Part shown: in pieces, positions 32,619-41,038 of the stretch
Position numbering within the stretch: the first letter of the stretch is position 1
Layout: each line of letters begins with the position of its first letter
NCBI RefSeq assembly: GCF_039529775.1
Contig: NZ_BAAANL010000002.1
Location: forward strand, 62,001-126,000
Direction of reading: 5' to 3'
Length of the DNA: 64,000 nucleotides
Source of the DNA: Myceligenerans crystallogenes
GTDB lineage: Bacteria > Actinomycetota > Actinomycetes > Actinomycetales > Cellulomonadaceae
The notes under the pieces: model-generated
What the model was told of the DNA's origin: nothing
Seen by the model: the letters and a program-made list of their open reading frames with translations, nothing else
The model's database searches: none
Program-made: the position numbers and the translations under genes

Positions 32619-33356
32619 TCAGCTCGCGAGGGGAGCCACGGGCTCGGCGACCGCGGTCTCGGCGCCCTGGGGGAGCGCCGAGGCCGGATGGCCGGGATGA
32701 TGTCGACCCATCTGATACCCCACCCCGCGGATCGTGACGATCCAGTCGTTGGACCGCAGCTTGCGCCGCAGGCTGCGGACATGGGTGTCGATCGTGCGGC
32801 TCGGTATCGGCCAGTTCGTGCCCCAGACGCCGGCCATGAGTTCCCGGCGGCTGAGCGTGTTCCCGGCGTGCTGCGCGAGGGTGAGCAGCAGGTCGAACTC
32901 CTTCGCGGTGAGCTCGACCGGCTCGCCGGCGAGGAACACCTTGCGGGTGTCCGCGTCGATCTGCAGGGGCGACAGGTCGATGGCCTGCCCGGACCGCCGG
33001 TGCGGCGCGACCCGGCGGAGGATCGCCTCGATCCGCGCGACGAGCTCCCGGCGGCCGATGTTCTTGTCGATGCAGTCGTCGGCGCCCGCCTGGAGCGCCA
33101 GCACCCGGTCGAGCTCCGATCCGTCGCGGGCGATCGCGATGATCGGGGTGTCGCACGCGCGCCGGATCTCGCGGCAGAGCTCGATGCCGTCCGTGTCCGG
33201 GAGATCGAGGTCGAGCAGGACCAGCTCCGCGTCGTGGTGGTGCGCCGCCATGAGCTCGGCGCCGGTGCGGAAGACGTCGACGGAATGACCCAGGCGCTCC
33301 AGGTCCAGTGTCTTCGCCTCGGCCTCGCTCGGTTCCTCCACGATGAACACATGCAT
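32619..33356 (-). CDS. OmpR/PhoB-type response regulator, atypical receiver
   Basis: 245 residues; ATG 33356 with AAAGGAGAT. The receiver (1-115) keeps the phospho-acceptor Asp49 (LVLLDLDLPDTDG) but has EE (7-8) for the usual acidic pair, AIAR where Thr/Ser is expected, and DKNI where the Lys-Pro is expected. The C-terminal winged helix (130-220: PVELTAKEFDLLLTLAQHAGNTLSRRELMAGVWG, TIDTHVRSLRRKL, IRGVGYQMG) is canonical. No histidine kinase adjoins it. The altered receiver suggests phosphorylation-independent or non-standard control. Confidence 0.88.
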   Translation of the reverse strand: MHVFIVEEPSEAEAKTLDLERLGHSVDVFRTGAELMAAHHHDAELVLLDLDLPDTDGIELCREIRRACDTPIIAIARDGSELDRVLALQAGADDCIDKNIGRRELVARIEAILRRVAPHRRSGQAIDLSPLQIDADTRKVFLAGEPVELTAKEFDLLLTLAQHAGNTLSRRELMAGVWGTNWPIPSRTIDTHVRSLRRKLRSNDWIVTIRGVGYQMGRHHPGHPASALPQGAETAVAEPVAPLAS

Positions 33357-33788
33357 TGTTTGATCTCCTTTGACCGGACAGTGCTGCGACGAGGTCTTGA
33401 ATTGTGGCGAGGTCGTTCGTGGTGCGAGGATGAATATGAGGCGTTGTCCTGGTGCGCGATAACGTGCTCCGGGTCCGTCGTGATGGCCGGACACCGGAGA
33501 CCGTAAGCATTGATGGGGGACGGCGGAAGATTTTGCCATCTCCCGCCGCCCCACGATAGCTCAGAGCCATCTAGCCAACAAGACCCCTCTGACCTGCGAT
33601 GACGAACACGGATGTGGCGCTTGTCACAGGCCTTGACGGCCATCCGGCCATGCGGTCGAGCGCCCCGATGATGCCGGGCGCGCACGTGAACCGAACCCGT
33701 TCCTCTTTCGCCGGACGGCGTCGAGGAACAGGTTCGGTTCGGCTGTTCAAGATGTTCGGGTATGAATCGCTGCGAAGGCCTCCGCGAT
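33357..33788. other. 432-bp intergenic region
   Basis: Between the response-regulator start and the MFS gene stop, both on the minus strand. It contains the regulator ribosome site, its presumed promoter and, near 33688-33740, a long hairpin that probably ends the MFS transcript. No further gene is supported. Confidence 0.6.
33688..33740 (-). terminator. Terminator of MFS gene
   Basis: GAACCGAACCCGTTCCTC (33688-33705) pairs with GAGGAACAGGTTCGGTTC (33723-33740), 17 of 18 positions, around a 17-base loop, about 50 bases past the MFS stop. Confidence 0.65.
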
Positions 33789-34997
33789 TTATTCCGTCAC
33801 GGTGGGACGTTTTGCGGGGAAAGCGTGCGCGCGAGCCGCCACGACCACCGCGACGACCGGCGCCATGAGGGCGACCACGCCCCACGGGAAGGACGCGGGC
33901 CCGAGCAGCCCGAGCATGATCCCGCCCACCGCGCCCCCGCCCGCCATGGCGGTGTTCCACGTCGTGACCAGCAGCGTCTGGCCGCGCTCGCCGCCGGCGT
34001 CCGTGACCGCGGTCTGCAGGAGCGTCGTGACGCCGCCCCACCCGAGGCCCCACATGATGACGGCCGTGTACACGAGGGCGGGGTTCCCGGCGAGACCGGT
34101 CAGCATCCCGGCGGCCGCCAGGAAGAGGCCGGAGCTCACGATGGTCAGGATCCGCAGCCTGCGGTCCACGAGCGCGCCGGTGACGAAGATGCTCACGACG
34201 GACGCGATCCCGAAGACGAGCAGCACGAGGTCGCGGTCCCCGTCCATCCCGTTGGCCTGGAGGAACGTGGCGATGTAGGTGTACAGGATGTTGTGGGCGA
34301 GCACGTACGCGGCCACAGTGAACAGCACGGGCACCACGCCGGGCAGCTTGAGGGCCGCGACGATCGGCTCCCGCTTGCCCGGGAGCTGGCCGGGGGCCTC
34401 GGGGACGGAGAGGCGGATCCAGGCCATCAGCAGCACGGAGATGACCGCGACCAGCCCGAAGGTGAGGCGCCAGCCGAACAGCTCGCCGAGGAACGTGCCC
34501 ACCGGGATGCCGAGCGACAGCGCGAGCGGGACGCCCGCCATGGTGATGGCGATTGCCCGGCCCTGCAGGTGCGGGGGCGCCAGCCGCCGCGCGTACCCGA
34601 CGAGCCCCGCCCAGACCACGGCGGCCGCGACGCCCGCCGCGAGGCGGAAGCCCATGGTCAGGACGTACGAGGGGGAGACGGCGGTGACAACGTTCGCGAC
34701 CGCGAAGGTCAGGACCGCCAGGAGGAGCAGACGCCGCCGGGGCCACGTCGCCGTGGCGGCCACGACGGGGATGGCCGAGAGGCCCGTGGCGAGGGCGTAG
34801 ATCGTCAGCGTCTGGCCCGCGGCGGACTCGCTCACGGAGAGATCACGTGCCATCTCGGGCAGGACGCCGGCCGGCAGCGCCTCCGTGAGGATGCCCATGA
34901 AGGCCGCCGTCGTCAGGGCCAGCAGCGGGGACCAGGGCAGGCCGCCGCCCTCGCGGGTCTGTGGATCTGGTGTGGGGCTTGTGCGAGTCGTGGTCAC
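33789..34997 (-). CDS. MFS transporter (DHA1-like drug efflux)
   Basis: 402 residues with about twelve hydrophobic helices and a central cytoplasmic loop (VPEAPGQLPGKREP). Features of DHA1 drug:proton antiporters are present: FMGILTEALPAGVLPEMARDLSVSESAAGQTLTIYALATG at the N-terminus and the GRAIAITMAGVPLALSLGIPVGTFLGELFGWRLTF motif C region. It probably exports a toxic compound or sugar. Divergent from a MerR regulator across a perfect 22-bp palindromic operator, so MerR most likely activates or represses it. Confidence 0.88.
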   Translation of the reverse strand: MTTTRTSPTPDPQTREGGGLPWSPLLALTTAAFMGILTEALPAGVLPEMARDLSVSESAAGQTLTIYALATGLSAIPVVAATATWPRRRLLLLAVLTFAVANVVTAVSPSYVLTMGFRLAAGVAAAVVWAGLVGYARRLAPPHLQGRAIAITMAGVPLALSLGIPVGTFLGELFGWRLTFGLVAVISVLLMAWIRLSVPEAPGQLPGKREPIVAALKLPGVVPVLFTVAAYVLAHNILYTYIATFLQANGMDGDRDLVLLVFGIASVVSIFVTGALVDRRLRILTIVSSGLFLAAAGMLTGLAGNPALVYTAVIMWGLGWGGVTTLLQTAVTDAGGERGQTLLVTTWNTAMAGGGAVGGIMLGLLGPASFPWGVVALMAPVVAVVVAARAHAFPAKRPTVTE

Positions 34998-35013
34998 AAT
35001 CAGCTACTCTCCA

Positions 35014-35035
35014 ACCATCACATCAATGTGATGGT
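35014..35035. promoter_or_regulatory. MerR-type operator
   Basis: ACCATCACAT (35014-35023) and ATGTGATGGT (35026-35035) are perfect inverted repeats two bases apart, between the divergent MFS and merR genes. The length and position match MerR-family operators. Confidence 0.65.
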
Positions 35036-35062
35036 CAATCGGTGTGAGGTGAGGTGGGTCAC

Positions 35063-35449
35063 ATGCGGATCGGTGAGCTGTCAGCACTCACGGGGATCCC
35101 CCGGCGCATGCTGCGCTACTACGACGAGGCGGGGCTCCTGATCCCGGACCGGTCGGCGAACGGCTACCGGGAGTACGACGCGCAGAGCGTGGACCGGGCG
35201 CTGCAGATCCGGGGCCTGATCGAGGCCGGGCTGCCCACCCGCGTCATCAAGCAGGTGCTGCCCTGCCTCAAGCAGTCCCGGGACATCCTGGTCGCCGGCG
35301 CGACCCCGGAGACGCTCGCCCTCCTGGAGGGCGAGCGGGACGCCATGACCGAGCGGATCGAGCGCCTGACCCGGAGCCGCGACGCGATCTCCCGTTACAT
35401 CGGCACGGTGCGGCGGATGCGGCTCCACGAGGTGTCCGTGGCCTCTTGA
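35063..35449 (+). CDS. MerR-family transcriptional regulator
   Basis: 128 residues from ATG 35063, preceded by GAGGTGAGG. The N-terminal MerR winged helix is complete (MRIGELSALTGIPRRMLRYYDEAGLLIPDRSANGYREY), followed by a coiled-coil dimerisation helix (LEGERDAMTERIERLTRSRDAISRYIGTVRRM). No metal-binding Cys cluster, so it is probably a drug- or organic-ligand sensor. Controls the divergent MFS gene by context. Its last 55 bases overlap, tail to tail, the 3' end of the FAH-family gene on the other strand. Confidence 0.88.
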   Translation: MRIGELSALTGIPRRMLRYYDEAGLLIPDRSANGYREYDAQSVDRALQIRGLIEAGLPTRVIKQVLPCLKQSRDILVAGATPETLALLEGERDAMTERIERLTRSRDAISRYIGTVRRMRLHEVSVAS

Positions 35450-36324
35450 CCGTAGCGGACGGGGTTCGCGAGCACGACGCCGTGGCTGGTGACGTCGATG
35501 ACGATCCGGTCCCCGTCCTCGATGCGGAACCCGTCGTGGAAGCTGGCCTTGTCCGCCCCCAGGAGCAGGTAGTTCACCGTCCCGGGGTGCCGCAGGAGCG
35601 GGTAGGACAGCAGGTGGTCCACCATGTCCGGGATCCGCTGGAAGATCGAGTCCGCGCCGCACGAGAAGGGGCCCTCCCACGCCTTGGCGCCGTCCCGTTC
35701 GATGGTGACCCGCCCCGTGGCGGTCTCGGGCGGGTCCTCCAGGAAGAGGTGCGGCACCACGGAGGTCTCGCACAGCTTCGCGTACGGGGTCCAGGCCCAC
35801 GGGTTCTCGCGGTGCAGCCCGATGTCGTTGAGGTCGTTGCCGAAGGTGTAGCCGGCGTAGTGGGGCACCCCGTCGTCGTCGTTCACCCAGACGAGCGTGA
35901 CCTCCGGCTCCTCGAGCAGCCAGAGGGGCTCGTGCGGGACGACGAGATCCTCGCCGGGCACCCGCAGCCACGATCCCGGGCCCTTCAGGTAGTAGTTCGG
36001 GCGCGCGAACGGCTCGTCCGGCGCCGGCGGCCGGTCGAACTTCGAGCGGTGCGTCCCCATGAACCCGTTGACCAGGGAGTCGCCGGACGCGGGCGGCAGG
36101 AGCGGCGGCAGGAACCGCAGGCCCGCGCTGCCCGGGTCGACGGTGATCGTGTCGTGGATCTCCTCCAGCGCCGTGGCCAGCGCGGCGGGGCCCCCGCCCT
36201 CGAAGAGGGCCTTGCGGTACCAGCCGTCCTGGACGGGACGCAGGGTCAGGGGCGCGCCCGGCTCGGGGATCCCCGTGCCGGCGTAACGGCGTCCCTGGTA
36301 CTCGCACTCGAAGATCGTCGTCAT
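35395..36324 (-). CDS. FAH-superfamily enzyme (AraD1-like)
   Basis: 309 residues. The fumarylacetoacetate-hydrolase fold is indicated by EEPEVTLVWVNDDDG (metal-binding Glu pair), YAGYTFGNDLNDIG and the late GADKASFHDGFRIEDGDRIVID region. FAH-fold enzymes hydrolyse, decarboxylate or dehydrate 2-oxo acids with Mg2+; the GYTFGNDLND variant looks closest to AraD1-type 2-keto-3-deoxyarabonate dehydratases, moderately sure. Last gene of the leftward LysW-type operon, 28 bases after the aminotransferase. The 3' end overlaps merR on the opposite strand. Confidence 0.72.
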   Translation of the reverse strand: MTTIFECEYQGRRYAGTGIPEPGAPLTLRPVQDGWYRKALFEGGGPAALATALEEIHDTITVDPGSAGLRFLPPLLPPASGDSLVNGFMGTHRSKFDRPPAPDEPFARPNYYLKGPGSWLRVPGEDLVVPHEPLWLLEEPEVTLVWVNDDDGVPHYAGYTFGNDLNDIGLHRENPWAWTPYAKLCETSVVPHLFLEDPPETATGRVTIERDGAKAWEGPFSCGADSIFQRIPDMVDHLLSYPLLRHPGTVNYLLLGADKASFHDGFRIEDGDRIVIDVTSHGVVLANPVRYGQEATDTSWSRIRRTVPM

Positions 36325-36352
36325 CGGTGTTTCCTCCTTGAGCTCGGGATCG

Positions 36353-37627
36353 TCAGGTCGTCAGGTCGTGCAGGGCCGTGGCGAGGTGGTCGAGCGCCCG
36401 GCCGATCCACGGCAGCCGGAGCGGGAGGTCGGCCGACAGGGCGGCGTTCCGCTCGGCCTCGGCCTGCCCGTACAGGCGGCTCGTGGACACCCGGACCGTC
36501 AGCGATCCGGCGGCCTCCCCGAAGAGGCTTCCGGGCAGGACGCCGATGCCGTGCCGCTCGACCAAGAGGCCGGCGAGGCCGGCGCCGTCGCGGACGCCGT
36601 GGACGGCCGCGAGCCGGCCGCGCAGCGGCTCGAGGTCCGGGTAGAGATAGCAGGTCGCGCGGACCGGCGGCACGGGGACGCCCGCGGCCCGGAACCGCTC
36701 GGCCGCCGCCCGGGCCACCGTCTCGTGGAGCCGGCGGGCCGCCCGCAGCCTGCCGACGACCTCGGGCGGTTCCCGGAACGCGCACGCGGCGGCGGCCTGG
36801 ACGGGCGCCGCCGTCGCCGACCAGAGCTGGCTGGCGATCGCGACCAGGCGTTCGTGCAGCCGTCTCCCCAGCGGCCCGGCGGGCAGGCGGCAGACCCCGA
36901 TCCGCCAGCCCCCGAGGGCCAGGTTCTTCGCCAGGCCGGTGGTGACCACCGTCCGCTCGGGGGCGAACCGGGCGGGTGAGGACGCCCGTGCCCGCTCGTC
37001 GTAGACCAGGTCGCCGTAGATCTCGTCCGACACGATGACCAGGCCGAGGTCGCGGCACACCTCGGCGAGCGCGCGGACGGTCTCCGGGCCCGCGACGGTC
37101 CCTGTCGGGTTGTCCGGGACCGTCACGATCACCGTCCGGGGGTCCCGGCCCCGGGATCTCGCACGGAGGACCGCCGCGCGGAGCTCCGCCGGGTCGGGGA
37201 CCCCGCCCTCGCCGGGCGGCGCCGGCACGGCGATCGGCTCGCCGCCCGCGAGGATCGCGTGCTGGCGGTAGCTGACCCAGCTCGGGACAGGGACGACGAC
37301 GTCGCCGCCGATCGCGAGCACCAGCGCGAACAGCAGCGGCTTGCTCCCGGGCCCGCAGACCACGAGGCCCGGGTCCGTCGGCAGCCCGCGACGCTCCCAG
37401 TAGCCGGCGGCCGCGGTCCGCAGCGCGACGGCACCGGCCACGGGCCCGTAGCCGTTCTCCGGCGCGGCGTCGGCCAGCGCCCGCCGGAGCAGGGGCAGCA
37501 CCGGGAGCCCGATCTCCCCGCTGGTCAGGGAGAGCACGGGCAGCCCCTGCCGCCGGCGCGCGTCGAGCGCCGCGTCGGCGGTCAGGGTCGGGGAGACCTC
37601 GACGGGTCGCGCTTCCGTCGCGGTCAT
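36353..37627 (-). CDS. PLP-dependent aminotransferase class I/II
   Basis: 424 residues. Fold type I features: NGYGPVAGAVALRTAAAGYW, GPGSKPLLFALVLA, the VPDNPTGTVAG loop, IVSDEIYGDLVYDE with the PLP-binding Asp and Tyr, and the Schiff-base Lys in TTGLAKNLALGGWRIG. Transfers an amino group to a 2-oxo acid or aldehyde; in LysW pathways an aminotransferase (LysJ) acts on the carrier-bound semialdehyde, though LysJ is class III, so this is not its orthologue. ATG overlaps the stop of the ligase gene (ATGA). Confidence 0.88.
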   Translation of the reverse strand: MTATEARPVEVSPTLTADAALDARRRQGLPVLSLTSGEIGLPVLPLLRRALADAAPENGYGPVAGAVALRTAAAGYWERRGLPTDPGLVVCGPGSKPLLFALVLAIGGDVVVPVPSWVSYRQHAILAGGEPIAVPAPPGEGGVPDPAELRAAVLRARSRGRDPRTVIVTVPDNPTGTVAGPETVRALAEVCRDLGLVIVSDEIYGDLVYDERARASSPARFAPERTVVTTGLAKNLALGGWRIGVCRLPAGPLGRRLHERLVAIASQLWSATAAPVQAAAACAFREPPEVVGRLRAARRLHETVARAAAERFRAAGVPVPPVRATCYLYPDLEPLRGRLAAVHGVRDGAGLAGLLVERHGIGVLPGSLFGEAAGSLTVRVSTSRLYGQAEAERNAALSADLPLRLPWIGRALDHLATALHDLTT

Positions 37628-39291
37628 CGCACCGGGTGCAGACGTCGTAGCTCGGACTTGCGGACCTTGCCGGTGAGCGTCTTCGGCAGGCTCTCCACCA
37701 CGGCGATCTCCTCGGGCAGGAACCGTGGCTCCACGCCGCCGGAGATCAGGTGGGCCCGGATCGCGCCGAGCAGCTCGTCCGGCAGAGGGGAGTCCTGGCC
37801 GGCCGGCGCGACGACGGCCCGGATCGGGTCGCCGGGGTTCCCGTCCGGGCCGAGCACCGCCGCCTCGGCGACGTCCGGGTGCGTGGCGATCCGGGCCTCG
37901 AGCTCCGCGACGGGGACGAACGCCCCGTCCCGGACCAGGGCGTCCTTCGCCCGGCCGAGGATCCGGATCCCGCCCCGCCCGTCCTCGTGGGCGACGTCAC
38001 CGGTGTCGAACCACCCGTCGGCGTCGAGCGCCGCGTCGAACTCGGCCTGCCGGTGGAGGTAGCCGAGCGCCTGTGACGCGCCGCGGATCCGCAGCCGCCC
38101 GGCGGACGCGCGCCGGCCCGGGTCGTCGAAGTCGTCGATCCGGAGGGCCATCGGCTCGATGGGGCGCCCGTGGGACCGGCCGGCCTGCGCCGGGTCGTAG
38201 TCGAGCCGGCTGATGGTGACCGGCCCGAACTCCGACATCCCCCACAGCGAGCTGGTGCGGGTGCCGAGCGACTCCCGCAGTTCCTCGACGAGGTCGGGGA
38301 CGACCGGGGCCGCCCCGGCGATCGTGTGGCGCAGCGCCAGGTCGCGGGGCGCGGACCGCTGGGCGGCGGCCACGCCCCGGAGGGTCGGCGGCGGCCCGTA
38401 CAGGAGCGTCGCGGAGTGCCGCTCCATCAGGTCCAGCATGCCCGCGTGGTCCCGCCGGTCCTGGAAGAGCGCGGTGCCCCCCAGCATGACGGCCGCCAGG
38501 ATCCCCTGGGCGAACCCCGAGTAGTGGATCAGCGGGGTGGTGATCGCGACCGTCAGGTCGTCGGCCCAGAGGAAGGTGTCGACGTATCCCCGGACGCCCG
38601 AGTGCACCGTGTTCTGGCTGTGCACGACGCCCTTGGGGAAGCCGGTCGTCCCGGACGTGAACAGGACGACGAACGGCTCGTCGGGCGTCAGGGCCCGGCT
38701 CGTGAGCTCCGGGCCCGTGAGCTCCTGGTCCGCGAGCCCGGGGCCGGCACCGAACAGCCGGTGGAAGCTCTCGCCGTGCTCCTCGCCGTGCCCGGCGTGC
38801 TCGCCGTGGGCGCCGATCACGAGCAGGCGTTCCAGCGGGAGCTCGTCGCGCATCCCCGCCGCCGTCGCGGCGAGCGGGTACCCGTCCCACTCGTCCATGG
38901 TCACGAGCACCCGGGCCCGGGTGTACGAGAGCCGGTGCCGCAGGTCCTCCGCCCGGCAGTCCGGCGCGATCGGGCAGATGACGGCGCCGGTGATCATGCA
39001 GGCGAACATCAGCGGCGCCAGCTCCCAGCGGTTGGGCAGCTGGACCGCGACGACGTCGCCGCGCTCCACGCCCAGGCCGAGCAGCCCGCGGGCGTACCGG
39101 TCCGCGAGCCGCGACAGCGCCGCGTAGTCGAGCGCCTCGGTCCGGGAGTCGCCCGTGCGCTGCCCGACGACGGCGAGCTTGCGGGGCCGCGTGCGCGCCT
39201 GCCGGCGCAGGTCGTCGAGGAACGTCTCGTCCCGCCACCACCCCTGGCGCCGGTACTCCGCGGCGGTCCGCTCGGGCACGGCCGGCGTCAT
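37624..39291 (-). CDS. AMP-dependent acyl-CoA/acyl ligase
   Basis: 555 residues. ANL-family motifs: FVVLFTSGTTGFPKGVVHS, SLWGMSEFGPVT, WFDTGDVAHEDGRGGIRILGRAKDALVRDG and the terminal LPKTLTGKVRKSELR Lys. Overall resembles cyclohexanecarboxylate/medium-chain acyl-CoA ligases. Two odd insertions stand out: a His/Glu-rich HGEHAGHGEEHGE and a repeated ELTGPELTSRALTPDE segment just before the P-loop. It may activate an amino acid derivative made by the upstream enzymes, or a side chain. ATG overlaps the dehydrogenase stop; a GTG three bases earlier is an alternative. Confidence 0.85.
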   Translation of the reverse strand: MTPAVPERTAAEYRRQGWWRDETFLDDLRRQARTRPRKLAVVGQRTGDSRTEALDYAALSRLADRYARGLLGLGVERGDVVAVQLPNRWELAPLMFACMITGAVICPIAPDCRAEDLRHRLSYTRARVLVTMDEWDGYPLAATAAGMRDELPLERLLVIGAHGEHAGHGEEHGESFHRLFGAGPGLADQELTGPELTSRALTPDEPFVVLFTSGTTGFPKGVVHSQNTVHSGVRGYVDTFLWADDLTVAITTPLIHYSGFAQGILAAVMLGGTALFQDRRDHAGMLDLMERHSATLLYGPPPTLRGVAAAQRSAPRDLALRHTIAGAAPVVPDLVEELRESLGTRTSSLWGMSEFGPVTISRLDYDPAQAGRSHGRPIEPMALRIDDFDDPGRRASAGRLRIRGASQALGYLHRQAEFDAALDADGWFDTGDVAHEDGRGGIRILGRAKDALVRDGAFVPVAELEARIATHPDVAEAAVLGPDGNPGDPIRAVVAPAGQDSPLPDELLGAIRAHLISGGVEPRFLPEEIAVVESLPKTLTGKVRKSELRRLHPVR

Positions 39292-40400
39292 CACAGCTCC
39301 CGCGCCCGGACGGCCAGCAGCTCGCCCAGGGCGTCCGCGGAGCCGCCCGCGATGATCTCCAGGAGCTGCCCGGTGTTGGCCCGGACCCGGTTCGCCACCC
39401 AGTCGAACACCCAGTCCTTGCGGGCCGCGGCGGACAGGTCGAAGGGCACCACGCGCGTCACGGCCAGCGCGGCCGCGGCGGCGCCGCCGATGTTGGCGAT
39501 GACGCCGGGCACGAGGATCGCCCCGGCCGCGGCCGTCTTGGCCCGCGCCTCGTCGCTCGAGGCGAGGTTGGCCCCCTCGACGACGATCTCCGCCCGCAGG
39601 CGGTGCACGTTGCCCGCGTCGAGGGCGTGCTTCTGCGCCGCGAGCACCAGGACGTCGGCGTCGAGGTCCAGCCAGGCGTCCGGCTCGCCGGAGACGGTGA
39701 CCGACCCGGGGAGCCGGGAACGGTCGATGTTGCCGTACTCGTCCGTGATCGCGATCAGGTCCCCGACGGGCAGCCGGTCCGCGCTGACGGTGCCCTGGAC
39801 GTCGGCCACGCCCACGACCACGTGCCCGCGGTCCTCCAGGAATCCCGCGACCGAGCGGCCGACGGCGCCGAACCCCTGCACCACGACCCGCGCGCCCGTC
39901 GTGCCGCGCGCGTTCAGCGCGCTGACCACCGCGGTGCCGACACCGTAGCCGGTGACGTCGATCAGCGGCTCGTAGTAGGTGCGCCAGTCGACCGGCATGT
40001 CGGGCACCCCGGCGCGGTGGCGCGGGTCGTACCCCGCCTCGTCGAAGAAGATCGCGCGGTCCGCGGCCGTCACCCCCATGTCGATGCCGAGGTGGATGCC
40101 GCCGTGCAGGAGCGGCTTGACGGTACGGCCGAACGTGCGGAACGTCGCCTCGCGGTCCGACGACGTCCTGACGATCCCGGCCTTGGCGCCCCCGATCCGG
40201 AGGCCGGCGAGCGTGAACTTCTGGGTCATGTCCCGGGCGAGCCCGGCGACCTCCTCCTGCGTGACGTCCGCCGTCATGCGGGTGCCCCCCATGGCGAGGC
40301 CGTCGACGAGCGTGTCCGCCACGACCCAGCCCTGGAGGTCGCCGCCGCTGCCGTTGAGGTGGACGGTGAAGGCCGGTCGTTCGGCGTCGTGCGTGTTCAT
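39291..40400 (-). CDS. Glu/Leu/Phe/Val dehydrogenase-family protein
   Basis: 369 residues. The N-terminal catalytic domain has QGWVVADTLVDGLAMGGTRMT, MTQKFTLAGLRIGGAKAGIV with the catalytic Lys, and DMGVTAADRAIFFDE. The C-terminal Rossmann domain has ARVVVQGFGAVGRSVAGFLEDRG and LAAQKHALDAGNVHRLRAEIVVEGANL. Performs reversible oxidative deamination of an amino acid with NAD(P). It is shorter and more divergent than housekeeping GDH, so it probably acts on the operon's unusual amino acid or supplies its 2-oxo acid. Confidence 0.85.
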   Translation of the reverse strand: MNTHDAERPAFTVHLNGSGGDLQGWVVADTLVDGLAMGGTRMTADVTQEEVAGLARDMTQKFTLAGLRIGGAKAGIVRTSSDREATFRTFGRTVKPLLHGGIHLGIDMGVTAADRAIFFDEAGYDPRHRAGVPDMPVDWRTYYEPLIDVTGYGVGTAVVSALNARGTTGARVVVQGFGAVGRSVAGFLEDRGHVVVGVADVQGTVSADRLPVGDLIAITDEYGNIDRSRLPGSVTVSGEPDAWLDLDADVLVLAAQKHALDAGNVHRLRAEIVVEGANLASSDEARAKTAAAGAILVPGVIANIGGAAAAALAVTRVVPFDLSAAARKDWVFDWVANRVRANTGQLLEIIAGGSADALGELLAVRAREL

Positions 40401-40463
40401 GTGCGGTGCCTTTCGACGTCGGGTGGATGGGAACCGGGTGGATGGGACGAGACCGGCCGGGAA

Positions 40464-41027
40464 TCAGCCGTAGAGCCGTGCGAAGCCGCGCAGGATCGCC
40501 ATGCCGTCGCCACGGAACTCGAGGTGGGCCTGCGAGCCGAGGATGCGGCCGTCGTCGGAGCGCAGGAACTCGACGGGCGCCGCCTCGGACCGCCCGATCG
40601 TGGTGAACCCGGGGGGCGCGGCCTCGAGGTAGAGCGTGTGCCGGTGGAACACGGTGACCGACTCGCCCACCTCACGGAACAGGGGTTCGCCCTGGTCCAC
40701 CTGCGCGGTGTGCCCGCCGACGCGCTGGGGCCCGGGGATGAGCCGGCCCCCGGCGGCGACGGCGATGAGCTGCATGCCCCCGCAGATCCCCAGGACCGGG
40801 ACGCCGGCGTCCCGGACGAGGTCGGTCAGCGGGCGGTAGAAGCCGGTGTCGTAGGCGCGGACCTTCGTGCCGCTGAGCACGACGGCCTGGTACCGCCCGC
40901 CGAGGCTGCGCGGGACCGAGGCGACGTCGACCGTCTCGGTCTCGGAGCCGAGCTTCTCGAACCGGGCGCGGAGCTGCGGGAGGGACAGGGTTCCGTTGTT
41001 GATGACGAGGACACGGGGACGTGCCAT
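40464..41027 (-). CDS. Class I glutamine amidotransferase domain protein
   Basis: 187 residues; ATG 41027 with GAGGAG 8 bases upstream. The triad is complete: Cys82 in GICGGMQ, His168 and Glu170 in QAHLEF. The first 50 residues have the VLVINNGTLSLPQL start of stand-alone GATase1 domains, and HTAQV/HRHTLYL are as in TrpG/GuaA subunits. No synthase domain is attached. It could supply ammonia to a neighbouring enzyme, hydrolyse a gamma-glutamyl bond, or deamidate the C-terminal Gln of the LysW-like carrier; the last is my hypothesis. Eleven bases after the kinase gene. Confidence 0.85.
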   Translation of the reverse strand: MARPRVLVINNGTLSLPQLRARFEKLGSETETVDVASVPRSLGGRYQAVVLSGTKVRAYDTGFYRPLTDLVRDAGVPVLGICGGMQLIAVAAGGRLIPGPQRVGGHTAQVDQGEPLFREVGESVTVFHRHTLYLEAAPPGFTTIGRSEAAPVEFLRSDDGRILGSQAHLEFRGDGMAILRGFARLYG

Positions 41028-41038
41028 GCCAGGGCTCC

